DNA of 44,850 bases, from NCBI GenBank assembly GCA_003105195.1, contig PQAH01000056.1, positions 1 through 44,850 of the forward strand, written 5' to 3'. This DNA is from Bradyrhizobiaceae bacterium (GTDB lineage: Bacteria; Pseudomonadota; Alphaproteobacteria; Rhizobiales; Xanthobacteraceae). Position numbers and translations under genes: made by a program. The notes below the pieces were generated by a model. That model was not told the origin of the DNA. It was given only the letters and a program-made list of their open reading frames with translations, and did no database searches. Positions 15,592 through 24,935 of this stretch are shown here, one piece after another (the stretch's first letter is position 1; each line of letters starts with the position of its first letter).

Positions 15592-16521
15592 CTATTCCTT
15601 CACGGCCCCGGTCATCGCCGAGACGTAGTGCTCGACGAAGAAGGCGTAGAGGATCACCAGCGGCAGCGAGCCGACCAGCGCGCCGGCCATCAGCGAGCCC
15701 CAGCGGTAGATGTCGCCGTCGACGAATTCGTTGACGATCGCGACCGGCACCGTCTTGTACTCGGACGAGGAGATGAAGGTGAGCGCGTAGATGAACTCGT
15801 TCCAGCACAGCGTGAAGCAGAAGATGAAGGCCGAGATCAGGCCCGGCACCGCCAGCGGCAGCACGATCTTCGTCAGGATCTGCCAGCGGCTGGCGCCGTC
15901 GATCAGTGCGCATTCCTCGAGCTCGAACGGAATGGTCTTGAAGTAGCCCATCAAGAGCCAGGTCGAGAACGGGACCAGGATCGTGGGGTAGACCAGGATC
16001 AGCGCCAGCGGGGTGTCGAACAGGCCGTAGGCGCTGATCATTGTCGAGAGCGGGATGAACAGGATCGAGGGCGGCACCAGGTAGGCGAGGAAGATCGAGG
16101 CGCCGACCCACTGCGAGCCCTTGTAGCGCAGCCGCACGATCGCATAGGCCGCGAGCACGCTGGCGAGGATCGACAGGATGGTCGCGAAGGTCGCGACCAT
16201 CATGGTGTTCCAGAGCCACAGCGGATAATTGGTCTCGAACAGGAGCTTCTCGATGTGCTTGAAGGTCGGCGTCCAGGTCCAGAACGGGTTGAAGCGATCG
16301 AGGGCGAGCAGCTGCTCGTCGGGTTTGATCGAGGTCAGCGCCATCCAGTAGAACGGGAACATCAGCACCACGACGATGATCGCGAGCGGCAGGTAGAGCG
16401 TGACCAGGCGCCTCGGCACGGTCTCGAGATAGCTCATGCCCTCGCTGTGGTCGGCGGCCGCCGACGACGCCGCGAGCACCCGCTTCGGGTCGAGCGCCTT
16501 GCCGGCGATCGCATCAGTCAT
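15592..16521 (-). CDS. sugar ABC transporter permease, UgpE/MalG type
   Basis: A 309-residue inner-membrane protein with six main helices and the ABC-contact EAA loop LIDGASRWQILTKIVLPLA in the second half. It forms the channel with the other permease of this operon. The N-terminus has an extra cytosolic stretch of about 35 residues before the first helix. The start at 16521 overlaps the end of the upstream permease gene by 8 bases, indicating coupled translation. The substrate is some carbohydrate or polyol by family (CUT1); the sequence does not say which. Confidence 0.92.
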   Translation of the reverse strand: MTDAIAGKALDPKRVLAASSAAADHSEGMSYLETVPRRLVTLYLPLAIIVVVLMFPFYWMALTSIKPDEQLLALDRFNPFWTWTPTFKHIEKLLFETNYPLWLWNTMMVATFATILSILASVLAAYAIVRLRYKGSQWVGASIFLAYLVPPSILFIPLSTMISAYGLFDTPLALILVYPTILVPFSTWLLMGYFKTIPFELEECALIDGASRWQILTKIVLPLAVPGLISAFIFCFTLCWNEFIYALTFISSSEYKTVPVAIVNEFVDGDIYRWGSLMAGALVGSLPLVILYAFFVEHYVSAMTGAVKE

Positions 16522-17470
16522 TGGCTTCCCCGTGCTGCCACTTGCGCCGCTGCAGGCCGAACCACGAGATCATGATGGCGGCGAGCAGGAACGGGATCAT
16601 GGCGGTCGCGATCGCCGAGCCTTCGCCCAGGTAGCCGCCCAGGATGGCGCGCTGGTAGCTCAGCGTCGCCATCAGGTGCGTGGCGTTCACCGGCCCGCCG
16701 CGCGTCATCGCCCAGATCAGCTGGAAGTCCGTGAAGGTGAACAGCACCGAGAAGGTCATCACCACCGCGATGATCGGGGTGAGCAGCGGATAGGTGATGT
16801 AGCGGAACATCTGCCAGCGGCTCGCCCCGTCGATGGTGGCGGCCTCGTAGAGCGAGGGCGACACCGTCTGCAGGCCGGCGAGCAGCGTGATCGCGATGAA
16901 CGGCACGCCGCGCCAGATATTGGCGAAGATCACCGACCAGCGCGCGTTCCAGGGGTCGCCCAGGAAATTGATGTTGGCGTCGATCAGCCCGAGCTGGCGC
17001 AGGCTCCACGAGATGATCGAGAACTGGCTGTCGAACAGCCACCAGAAGGCGATCGCCGAGAGCACCGTCGGCACGATGAAGGGGATCAGCACCACCGCGC
17101 GGATCATCGCCTTGAACGGCATGTGCTGATTGAGCAGGATCGCGAGATAGAGGCCGACCGCGAACTTGAAGGCGCTGGCGACGCCCGTGTAGAGCAGCGT
17201 GTTGAACACCGACATCCAGAACACGGCGTCGTCGGAGAGCCACTGGTAGTTCTCCAGCCCGACGAACACGCCGTCGCGCCCGATCCGGGCGTCCGTGAAG
17301 GAGAGCCACACCCCGAGCCCGAGCGGATAGGCGAGGAACAGGATCAGGAACCCCGCCGCCGGCATCATGAACCAGAAGCCGAGCCAGTTGCGGTTCACCT
17401 TCAGCCGATCCCAGGCGGTGATCCTCCGCATGGGCGGCCGGGCCCGTCTCTCCAACGCGAGGTCGGTCAT
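16514..17470 (-). CDS. sugar ABC transporter permease, UgpA/MalF type
   Basis: A 318-residue membrane protein with six helices after a cytosolic leader of about 35 residues, a large periplasmic loop after helix 1, and the EAA loop EAATIDGASRWQMFRYITYP. It pairs with the next gene to form the channel of a CUT1-family importer. The ATG at 17470 follows GGAGA and begins MTDLALERRA; longer upstream readings enter the intergenic region. It lies 65 bases after the binding-protein gene. Confidence 0.92.
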   Translation of the reverse strand: MTDLALERRARPPMRRITAWDRLKVNRNWLGFWFMMPAAGFLILFLAYPLGLGVWLSFTDARIGRDGVFVGLENYQWLSDDAVFWMSVFNTLLYTGVASAFKFAVGLYLAILLNQHMPFKAMIRAVVLIPFIVPTVLSAIAFWWLFDSQFSIISWSLRQLGLIDANINFLGDPWNARWSVIFANIWRGVPFIAITLLAGLQTVSPSLYEAATIDGASRWQMFRYITYPLLTPIIAVVMTFSVLFTFTDFQLIWAMTRGGPVNATHLMATLSYQRAILGGYLGEGSAIATAMIPFLLAAIMISWFGLQRRKWQHGEAND

Positions 17471-17535
17471 CCGGTTCTCCCGATGGCCTGGCGTCCGGCG
17501 CGGGGTCGCCTTCCGCGCCGGACCGGGGCGGGCGC

Positions 17536-18852
17536 TCAGCGGTAGAGGCGCTGCGCCTGGCGCTCGGCCATCTTCATCGCCGACTTCGCGTCCTCGCGCC
17601 CCGTGCACACGTTGGCGAACATGTCGAGCACGATGAAGTCCGCGAGCGCCGCCGCCGCCCTCTCGCCGACAGAGCCGAGATGGCCGGCCGTGAGCGTGTT
17701 CTTGGCGACGTCGCGACAGACCGTGAGTTTCGGGTCGGAGGTCCAGACCGGGTTCTTCTCGTAGGCGACGAGCCCGGGGGTCAGATAGCCGACCGATTTC
17801 TCGACCCACGGGTCGAGGTTCGCGGCCTCCATCATGAAGGAAATGAAGTTCTTCGAAGCCTGCGGGAACTTCGAGTAGGTCATGATCATGATCGGGTAGG
17901 CCACGTGGAACTCGGTCGGCTTACCGACCGGCCCGATCGGCCACAGCGCGTGGTGCACGTCCTCGGCCATCTCCTTCATGTTCTGCGCCTTGGCGGCCGC
18001 GTAGATCGAGACGCCGTTGTTGGTCCAGTGCACCTCGCCGGCGAGGAAGGCCTTGTTGTTGAAGGAATCGTTCCACGAGGCGGTGCCCGGCACGAAGCTC
18101 TCGTAGAGCTGCTTGGCGTAGTTGAGCGCCTTCTCGGTCTCGGCCGAGTTGATGATCACCTTGTCGTTCTTGTCGACCAGGTTGCCGCCGAAGGCCCACA
18201 GGCACCAGTGCACCCAGGCATTGCCGTCGCCGGACGCGTGGCCGAGCGCCATACCGCCCGGCGTGTTCTGCGCCTTCATGGCCTTGGCGAAGGCGAGAAA
18301 CTCGTCGGTGGTCTTGGGGAACTCCTTGAAGCCCGCCTTCTCCATGGAGGACTTGCGGTAGTTCATGACATTGCCGTTGTAGGCGACCGGGATGCCGATC
18401 CACTTGCCCTTGCTCTTGCCGTAGATCTGCGCCGACTGGACCCAGCCGCCGTACTTCTTGCCCAGATAATCGGCGACGTCGCTGACGTCGACGCACTTCT
18501 GCGGGAACAGGTGCGGCAGCGAGTAGAGGCCCCAGAACATGTCCGGGCCCTTGCCGGTGTTGGCGGCGACCGACGCTTTCGGCTGCACGTCGTCGAGCGA
18601 TTCGTTGGTCACCGCCACCTTCACGCCCGTCGCCTTGGTGTAGTTGGCGACCAGCTCCATGAAGGCATCTTCCTCGGCCTGGATGAAGCGCTTCCAGCGC
18701 AGCAGCGACAGCTGCGCGTTCTTCTCCGGCTTCCAGGGCGCCTGCTGCGCCCAGGCCTTCGCCCAGTCGAGCAGGGCCGGGCCGGTGAGCATGCCGGTCG
18801 CGGCGAGTGCGGTGCCGCCCTGAAGAAGCGAGCGGCGGTCGAAACGGGTCAT
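17536..18852 (-). CDS. sugar ABC transporter substrate-binding protein
   Basis: A 438-residue family 1 extracellular binding protein. The N-terminus (MTRFDRRSLLQGGTALAATG) looks like a twin-arginine signal, with RR followed by Ser-Leu-Leu, so export in folded form is likely. The mature protein has the usual two-lobe pattern, with GKGPDMFWGLYS and AFLAGEVHWTNNG marking family conserved regions. The ATG at 18852 has GGGAGGA upstream. It captures a sugar or polyol for the two permeases downstream. It lies 56 bases after the ATPase gene, with a hairpin between. Confidence 0.92.
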   Translation of the reverse strand: MTRFDRRSLLQGGTALAATGMLTGPALLDWAKAWAQQAPWKPEKNAQLSLLRWKRFIQAEEDAFMELVANYTKATGVKVAVTNESLDDVQPKASVAANTGKGPDMFWGLYSLPHLFPQKCVDVSDVADYLGKKYGGWVQSAQIYGKSKGKWIGIPVAYNGNVMNYRKSSMEKAGFKEFPKTTDEFLAFAKAMKAQNTPGGMALGHASGDGNAWVHWCLWAFGGNLVDKNDKVIINSAETEKALNYAKQLYESFVPGTASWNDSFNNKAFLAGEVHWTNNGVSIYAAAKAQNMKEMAEDVHHALWPIGPVGKPTEFHVAYPIMIMTYSKFPQASKNFISFMMEAANLDPWVEKSVGYLTPGLVAYEKNPVWTSDPKLTVCRDVAKNTLTAGHLGSVGERAAAALADFIVLDMFANVCTGREDAKSAMKMAERQAQRLYR

Positions 18853-18882
18853 GGACGTCCTCCCTTGCATGGATTTTTCTGA

Positions 18883-18900
18883 GCGGGACCGAGGTCCCGC
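18883..18900. terminator. intercistronic hairpin between ABC ATPase and binding-protein genes
   Basis: GCGGGACC (18883-18890) and GGTCCCGC (18893-18900) form a perfect 8-bp stem with a minimal loop. It follows the ATPase stop by 8 bases on the minus strand. No T-run follows on that strand, so it is more likely a partial terminator or RNA-stability element that sets binding protein and ATPase to different levels than a full stop. Confidence 0.45.
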
Positions 18901-18908
18901 GATTTCAC

Positions 18909-19976
<1,068 letters not shown>

Positions 19977-20165
19977 GTCCCTCCCCCGAGGATGCTTGCC
20001 GACCCTAGCATGTTAGTTGTCCGGTCGCCTTGTCATCAACCGCCCGGCGCTCGCTGTCAATTCTTGATCCGCCCATGCAGCCGTGACTTGACACGGCGGG
20101 GCGGGCGCGGGTGGGCAGGTTGCACCGGAACATTTCCCGCTTGACGGGCGGTCGGGCGACGGGGA

Positions 20166-20204
20166 GTCTCTGCGCCCCGCACGCGCGTCGGAACGCGCAG
20201 AGAC
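20166..20204 (+). promoter_or_regulatory. 5' leader hairpin of the 2-hydroxyacid dehydrogenase gene
   Basis: GTCTCTGCGC (20166-20175) and GCGCAGAGAC (20195-20204) are perfect 10-base complements separated by 19 bases that include the palindrome ACGCGCGT. The structure ends 8 bases before the GAGGAG ribosome binding site of the gene at 20228. It could be an operator dyad or an RNA hairpin in the leader. TTGACA near 20089 and TTGACG near 20141 could be -35 elements, but no convincing -10 is seen. Confidence 0.5.
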
Positions 20205-20227
20205 CAACTCCTGTGAGGAGACTGCCG

Positions 20228-21202
20228 ATGGCCGGCGAGAGAGCCGATGTGTTGATGCTCGGGCCGAAGCCGGCCGTGGAGGAGGGCCTTGCCGGGTCCC
20301 CGGCCGTGCAGCTGCACAAGGCCTGGGAGGCGCCGGACCGCGAGGCATTCCTGCAGGCGGTCGCGCCGCGCATCCGCGGCATCGCCTCGCTCGGCGGGCA
20401 CGCCGCGATCGACGCCGCCTTCATGCAGCGGTTCCCGAAGCTCGAGATCGTCTCGAGCTTCGGCGTCGGCTACGACCATGTGGACGCCAAATGGGCGGGC
20501 CAGCATGGCATCGTCGTCACCAATACGCCCGACGTGCTCAACGAGGAGGTCGCCGACACGGCGCTCGGCCTGCTCCTCTGCACCGTGCGCGAGCTGCCGC
20601 AGGCCGAGCGGTATCTGCGCGCCGGCAAGTGGCCGCAGGCGCACTACCGGCTCACGCCGTCGCTGCGCGACCGCACGGTCGGCATCGTCGGCCTCGGCCG
20701 CATCGGCAAGGCGATCGCCCGCCGGCTCGACGCCATGCTGGTGCCGGTCGTCTATCACGGGCGTCGCCCGCAGCCGGACGTCTCCTACAAGTACTATCCG
20801 GACCTCGTCGCCATGGCGCGCGACGTGGACGTGCTCCTGGTGATCACGCCGGGCGGCGCCGACACCCGCAACCTGATCGACACCGAGGTGCTGCAAGCCC
20901 TCGGGCCGAACGGCATCCTGATCAACATGGCGCGCGGCTCCGTGGTGGACGAGCCGGCGCTGATCAAGGCGCTGAAGGACAAGACCATCCTCACGGCCGG
21001 CCTCGACGTCTTCGCCAACGAGCCGGAGGTGCCGCAGGAGCTGATCGAGATGGAGCACGTGGTGCTGTTCCCCCATCTCGGCTCCGGCTCCGTCCACACC
21101 CGGCGGGCCATGGACCAGCTCGTCGTCGACAACCTCGTTTCCTGGTTCTCGGGCAAGGGCGCGCTCACGCCCGTCGCCGAGACCCCGGTGAAGACCCGGT
21201 GA
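20228..21202 (+). CDS. D-isomer-specific 2-hydroxyacid dehydrogenase (GhrB-like)
   Basis: A 324-residue NAD(P)-dependent enzyme. The nucleotide loop GLGRIG is at 155-160; the catalytic Arg236 (NMARG), Glu265 (FANEPEVP) and His283 (FPHLGSGS) are all present. Relatives reduce glyoxylate, hydroxypyruvate or 2-ketogluconate. The ATG at 20228 follows GAGGAG; an upstream in-frame ATG at 20111 would place a palindromic leader inside the protein and is rejected. It is divergent from the sugar ABC operon, which hints that it acts on the same sugar-acid pathway, but this is only positional. Confidence 0.92.
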   Translation: MAGERADVLMLGPKPAVEEGLAGSPAVQLHKAWEAPDREAFLQAVAPRIRGIASLGGHAAIDAAFMQRFPKLEIVSSFGVGYDHVDAKWAGQHGIVVTNTPDVLNEEVADTALGLLLCTVRELPQAERYLRAGKWPQAHYRLTPSLRDRTVGIVGLGRIGKAIARRLDAMLVPVVYHGRRPQPDVSYKYYPDLVAMARDVDVLLVITPGGADTRNLIDTEVLQALGPNGILINMARGSVVDEPALIKALKDKTILTAGLDVFANEPEVPQELIEMEHVVLFPHLGSGSVHTRRAMDQLVVDNLVSWFSGKGALTPVAETPVKTR

Positions 21203-21219
21203 GCCGCCACGGAACTTCC

Positions 21220-21951
21220 ATGATCGGTCGCCACTGGTGGGCGATGGCACGCCTCCTCCCCGTCCACCTCCTCCTCGCGACGCTCCTGGTCATGGGCGCC
21301 GCCCTGCCGGCGCGCGCCCAGGCGCCGGCGCCGAGCGAGGCGGTGCGCAACATGATCGGCGCCTGGGAGCTCTCCAACGTCGCCCGCGACCTGCGCTGCG
21401 TCGTCAGCTTCCGGCTCGACCCGGCGCCCCCGGGCCGCGCGCTCGGCTTCGAGGGCGACTGCGCCGCCGTGATCCCGGCGCTGAAGGACGCCGCGGCCTG
21501 GACCATCGACAGCCGTGACGCGCTGCATTTCATCGACGCCCGCGGCAACCTGCTGATCGAGTTCACCGAGGTCGAGGTCGGGATGTACGACACCTCCCGC
21601 GCCGGCGGGCCGCTGTTCTTCCTGCAGACGCTCGCGGCCGCCCAGCAGGAGCGCACCGCCGACCAGGTGTTCGGCGAGTGGGCGCTCGGCCGCGGCTCCG
21701 GCAAGCCGCTCTGCGAGTTCACCTTCGGCAACACGGCGCATGACGTCGATTCATTCGTGCTGATCGTCAAGCCCGGCTGCGACGCCACCGTCACCCGCTT
21801 CGCCCCGGTCTCCTGGAAGCTCGACCGCGGCCAGCTGGTGCTGCTCAACGCCAAGGCCGAGGCCTGGCGCTTCGAGGAGGCCGATCCCAGCACCTGGCGC
21901 CGCATCCCGCAGGGCCGCCAGCCGCTGGTGCTGGTCCGCGGCGGCAGCTAG
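21220..21951 (+). CDS. exported protein with two AprI/Inh-like inhibitor domains
   Basis: A 243-residue protein. A signal peptide of about 34 residues ends ARAQ. Two similar beta-barrel repeats follow (about 42-140 and 146-243). Each opens with a hydrophobic-acidic-Trp phrase (MIGAWELS; VFGEWALG), contains one pair of Cys (LRCVV/GDCAA; PLCEF/PGCDA) and a closing W-x-L/I-D strand (AAWTIDSRD; VSWKLDRGQ). This is the pattern of the AprI/Inh metalloprotease-inhibitor family, which is usually a single domain of about 100 residues. It probably acts in the periplasm, binding a protease or simply a ligand. The ATG at 21220 has only a weak GGAA upstream. It follows the dehydrogenase by 17 bases. Confidence 0.75.
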   Translation: MIGRHWWAMARLLPVHLLLATLLVMGAALPARAQAPAPSEAVRNMIGAWELSNVARDLRCVVSFRLDPAPPGRALGFEGDCAAVIPALKDAAAWTIDSRDALHFIDARGNLLIEFTEVEVGMYDTSRAGGPLFFLQTLAAAQQERTADQVFGEWALGRGSGKPLCEFTFGNTAHDVDSFVLIVKPGCDATVTRFAPVSWKLDRGQLVLLNAKAEAWRFEEADPSTWRRIPQGRQPLVLVRGGS

Positions 21952-22033
21952 GGCCGGCGTGTTGTTGCGCGGTTCGCGGTCCCGTCCAACCGAGACCGCG
22001 GGATAGCGCCATCATGACGGGCCGCGCCGGGAG

Positions 22034-22438
22034 CTAGGCCGGGCTCCGCTCGGCCCGCCCCGGCATGCGGCGCGCCACGAAGGCGATGACGATCCACACG
22101 ACGCTGCGCAGCGTCATGGCGCCGACCGTCCGCATCTCGTAGGCGCCGCCGAGGAGCACATGGATGCCGAAGGCCGCGAACACCAGGAGGGTCGCGAGCG
22201 CGATCAGTGCCGAAAGCGTCACCGACCAGGGGCGCCCGGCCAGCAGGCCGGCGCCGGCCGCGACATAGGCGAAGCCGGCGCCGAAGTTGAACCACAGGAC
22301 GAAGGGCACGGCCGCACCCACCGCAGCCCGCGCGGCCGCATCGCCGAACAGCGCCCGGCCGCCCGAGATGATCGTCAGCAGCCCGAACGCGATCGCGACC
22401 AGCCCTGCGATCCGGACGGGTAAGCGCGCTCCCGACAT
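22034..22438 (-). CDS. small four-helix membrane protein of unknown function
   Basis: A 134-residue protein with four hydrophobic helices (about 8-28, 40-68, 72-98 and 106-124) and short loops, ending in an Arg-rich tail. No family is recognised with confidence; the layout resembles small DoxX-like or uncharacterised inner-membrane proteins, but no motif settles it. The ATG at 22438 follows GGAGG. An FNR/FixK-type box lies 76 bases upstream, so it may be induced at low oxygen. It stands alone between converging and co-directional neighbours. Confidence 0.72.
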   Translation of the reverse strand: MSGARLPVRIAGLVAIAFGLLTIISGGRALFGDAAARAAVGAAVPFVLWFNFGAGFAYVAAGAGLLAGRPWSVTLSALIALATLLVFAAFGIHVLLGGAYEMRTVGAMTLRSVVWIVIAFVARRMPGRAERSPA

Positions 22439-22513
22439 GCAACCTCCAACCGGGGGCGGCCGAGACGGCAGCGCCCTTTCGGTCAGGCTAGAACATCGCA
22501 AGGGCCGGAATGC

Positions 22514-22527
22514 TTGACACAGATCAA
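22514..22527. promoter_or_regulatory. FNR/FixK-type operator
   Basis: TTGAC-ACAG-ATCAA, flanked as CTTGACACAGATCAAG, fits the TTGAY-N4-ATCAA boxes of FnrL/FixK regulators. It is centred about 82 bases before the start codon of the small membrane protein gene (22438, minus), which suits an activator site near -41 of a transcript beginning around 22479. The DUF4242 gene ends at 22597 on the other side, so the membrane protein is the only sensible target. No fnr or fixK gene is in the window. Confidence 0.7.
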
Positions 22528-22596
22528 GCGCTCCGCGCTGGCAACGGTCGCGGTCCGGCCCGGCCGCAGGCTCCCGGATCGCCTGCGCCACCCGAC

Positions 22597-22860
22597 TCAC
22601 GGCGTCAGATCGAGCGCCTCGACGATCTTCGAGTAGGGGAGCCTGGCTTCGTCGTTGAGCCGGCTCACGTCCTCCAGCTGGCTGGCTTCGAACAGGCACA
22701 TGCAGCGCCCGTCCTCGGGGGCGAAGGTGGAACGGATGTAGCGCATGGGCGTGCCCTTGGCGGTGTACTCGTTGGACGTCTTGATGGCGAGCTGCTGGGC
22801 GGCGGCCAAGTCGCTCATCGCGATACCCTTGAGATTGCGTTCGACCATATAGACCGTCAT
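22597..22860 (-). CDS. DUF4242 protein (nickel-binding SCO4226-like)
   Basis: An 87-residue protein that opens MTVYMVERNLKGIAMSDLAA and carries the family core TPMRYIRSTFAPEDGRCMCLFEA, marking DUF4242, a small ferredoxin-like alpha/beta fold; one member, SCO4226, binds nickel. The Cys pair CMC and the Asp/Glu around it could take part in metal binding here. It is cytosolic, with no signal sequence. The ATG at 22860 has GGAG 8 bases upstream. It is divergent from a LysR regulator 146 bases away and may be its target. Role in the cell unknown. Confidence 0.82.
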   Translation of the reverse strand: MTVYMVERNLKGIAMSDLAAAQQLAIKTSNEYTAKGTPMRYIRSTFAPEDGRCMCLFEASQLEDVSRLNDEARLPYSKIVEALDLTP

Positions 22861-22936
22861 GTCAGTTCTCCATCTACCGGTTCACCGATGGGGCCGATTC
22901 CATCAGCCTCGGCTTCGGCCGTGAAGAACCGTTTGG

Positions 22937-22950
22937 TTATCGATCCATAA
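22937..22950. promoter_or_regulatory. candidate LysR operator in the DUF4242/lysR gap
   Basis: TTATCGATCCATAA, with TTAT and ATAA arms 6 bases apart, lies in the only AT-richer part of the 146-base divergent gap and fits the T-N11-A form of LysR sites (starting at T22938). Position and symmetry are the only support. Confidence 0.4.
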
Positions 22951-23006
22951 TCGCGACTTGGGCTTCTATGCGATACTCTGGGGCCAGTTTTCCCATGGGG
23001 GCGCCG

Positions 23007-23882
23007 ATGGAAATGCACCAGGTGCGGTATTTTCTCGCCGCGGCGAAGTCCCTGAGCTTCACGCGGGCCGCCGAGGCCTGCCACGTCTCCCAGCCGGCGC
23101 TGACCACCGCGATCAAGAAGCTGGAGGCGGATCTCGGCACCCCGCTGTTCCATCGCGACGGCCGCCAGATCCTGCTCACGGAATTCGGTCGCCGGATGCA
23201 GCCGCATCTCACCCAATTGCTGGAGCAGGCGAAGGCGGCCGAGAACGTCGCCAAAGATTTCCGTCTCCTGAACCAAGTCCCGGTGCGGCTCGGCGTGATG
23301 TCGACCATCGGGCCGATGCGCGTTGCTGCCGTTCTGGCGTCGTTCGAGCATCGGTCTCCCGGGGTCGAGGTCGCGGTCCGGGACGGCTCTCCCGAAGCGC
23401 TTGCCGCCCAGCTCGATGCCGACGAACTCGACCTCGCAATGCTCAATCCGCTGGACGGCCTGGGGGAGACCTACCGCAGCGAGCCGCTCTACCGGGAACG
23501 CTACGTCGTCCTGCTGCCACCCGAGCACCCCCTGCGGGAGCGCAATGTGGTGGGCCTGCGCGATCTCTCGGAGCAGGCCTATGTCGACCGCCTGTCCTGC
23601 GAGATGCGCGACATGGTCATGGGAATCTGCGCCGACATGGGCGTGACGCTCTATGCCCGCTTCCGCTCCGCCCGCGAGGACTGGGTCCAGGCCATGGTGA
23701 TGGCGAAGATCGGCTTCGCCTTCATGCCGGAATATTCGGTCACGCATCCGGACAGCGTGCGCCGCCCGCTGATCGATCCCGTGGTCGAGCGGACCATCAG
23801 CCTGGTCACGGTGCCGGGCCGCAAGCATTCGCCCGCGGTCGCTGCCTTCGTGAAGACGATGCGCACCCAGCGCTGGGATTGA
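23007..23882 (+). CDS. LysR-family transcriptional regulator
   Basis: A 291-residue protein. The N-terminal winged helix (about 1-60) reads MEMHQVRYFLAAAKSLSFTRAAEACHVSQPALTTAIKKLEADLGTPLF, followed by the linker helix and an effector-binding domain (about 88-285). The subgroup resembles CynR/OxyR-like activators, but the conserved OxyR cysteines are not evident. Starts at 22968 and 22995 also exist; ATG 23007 gives the usual family N-terminus. Divergent from DUF4242; the metallohydrolase downstream is on the opposite strand and ends 9 bases away. Ligand unknown. Confidence 0.92.
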   Translation: MEMHQVRYFLAAAKSLSFTRAAEACHVSQPALTTAIKKLEADLGTPLFHRDGRQILLTEFGRRMQPHLTQLLEQAKAAENVAKDFRLLNQVPVRLGVMSTIGPMRVAAVLASFEHRSPGVEVAVRDGSPEALAAQLDADELDLAMLNPLDGLGETYRSEPLYRERYVVLLPPEHPLRERNVVGLRDLSEQAYVDRLSCEMRDMVMGICADMGVTLYARFRSAREDWVQAMVMAKIGFAFMPEYSVTHPDSVRRPLIDPVVERTISLVTVPGRKHSPAVAAFVKTMRTQRWD

Positions 23883-23891
23883 CCACAGACG

Positions 23892-24653
23892 TCAATCGTA
23901 GGCGTCCGCGCCCTTGCGCAGGCTTTGCCACTGCGCCGCATCGTGCCCGCAGATCACGTGCGTGCCGCCCGCATCCAGGCGGCGAATGACGTCGAGCGAG
24001 GCCTGGAACACCGCATTGTCCCAGTTGTTGCGCGGCATGGAAGCGCCGGTCAGCGTCGCCTTGACGCTCAGCGCGTCGCCGGCCAGGAGATGGGACCCGG
24101 TCCTGTCGAGCTCGACGAGGGCGCCGATCGAGCCCGGCGTATGGCCGGGCAGCGGCAGCAGCACCACCCGGTTGTCGCCGAACAGGTCCGTCTCGCCCTC
24201 GATCGCCGCGACCCGCATCGGGTGATCCCAGTCGGCCGCGAAGTAGCCCTTGCCCTCGCTCGCCGGATCGCGCGCCGTGGCGAGCTCGCGCGCATGCACA
24301 TGGCAGGTCGCTTTGCGGAAGAAGGCGTTGCAGCCGCAATGGTCCATGTGCAGGTGGGAGTTGACCACCACGTCGATGTCGTCGGGTCCGAGCCCGAGCG
24401 CCCGCAGGCCGCCGAGCACGTCCTCGCCCGGCGCGTGGACCGGCGTGATCGCCTTGGCGAGATCGCCCCACCGCGCCTGCGGCGCGTGCGCGACGTCGGG
24501 ATGGCAGCCGGTGTCGAACAGCACATTGCCGCCGCGATGGCGCAGCAGCACGCAGAGGCAGGGATACTCCTCGACCCGCTCCTTCGGCGCGTCCGCGAAA
24601 TAGAGGCTGGCGCGCATCCGCAGCCGGCCGCCCGAGAGCACGTGCATTCTCAT
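23892..24653 (-). CDS. metallo-beta-lactamase-fold hydrolase, AHL-lactonase-like
   Basis: A 253-residue dinuclear metallohydrolase. The metal ligands H100-x-H102-x-D104-H105 (SHLHMDHCG), H171 (GHTPGS), D193 (AGDA) and H237 (CGHDA) are all present. The opening MRMHVLSGGRLRMR and the FDTGCHPD segment match the N-acyl-homoserine lactonase branch. It would hydrolyse a lactone or similar ester in the cytosol; quorum quenching is possible, but many relatives act on other lactones. A second ATG at 24647 is possible. It runs convergent with the LysR gene (9-base gap) and divergent from the DedA-family gene. Confidence 0.85.
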   Translation of the reverse strand: MRMHVLSGGRLRMRASLYFADAPKERVEEYPCLCVLLRHRGGNVLFDTGCHPDVAHAPQARWGDLAKAITPVHAPGEDVLGGLRALGLGPDDIDVVVNSHLHMDHCGCNAFFRKATCHVHARELATARDPASEGKGYFAADWDHPMRVAAIEGETDLFGDNRVVLLPLPGHTPGSIGALVELDRTGSHLLAGDALSVKATLTGASMPRNNWDNAVFQASLDVIRRLDAGGTHVICGHDAAQWQSLRKGADAYD

Positions 24654-24935
24654 GAGGTGTCCCGTCTCTCGGCCCCTTCGAGGCAGGGAGCTCGGCCATG
24701 ACGGTACCGTTCCATGTCGAGCGTGGTCTTCGTATGGACCGCAATATCAGGAGCATGGCGACATGGCCATCTCAACCCAGCCGGTTCGTCCCGCGCGTAC
24801 CCTGGGGCGTCGTGCCGCGCGTTGCACGGACCTTCGTTCCTCTAGTATGAAGCTTCCGACCCCGGAAAGCGGAGCCGCTCCCTGTTCCCCACCGACCTCG
24901 CCTCGTTCCTCGACCTGATCCGCCAGCACGGCGAC

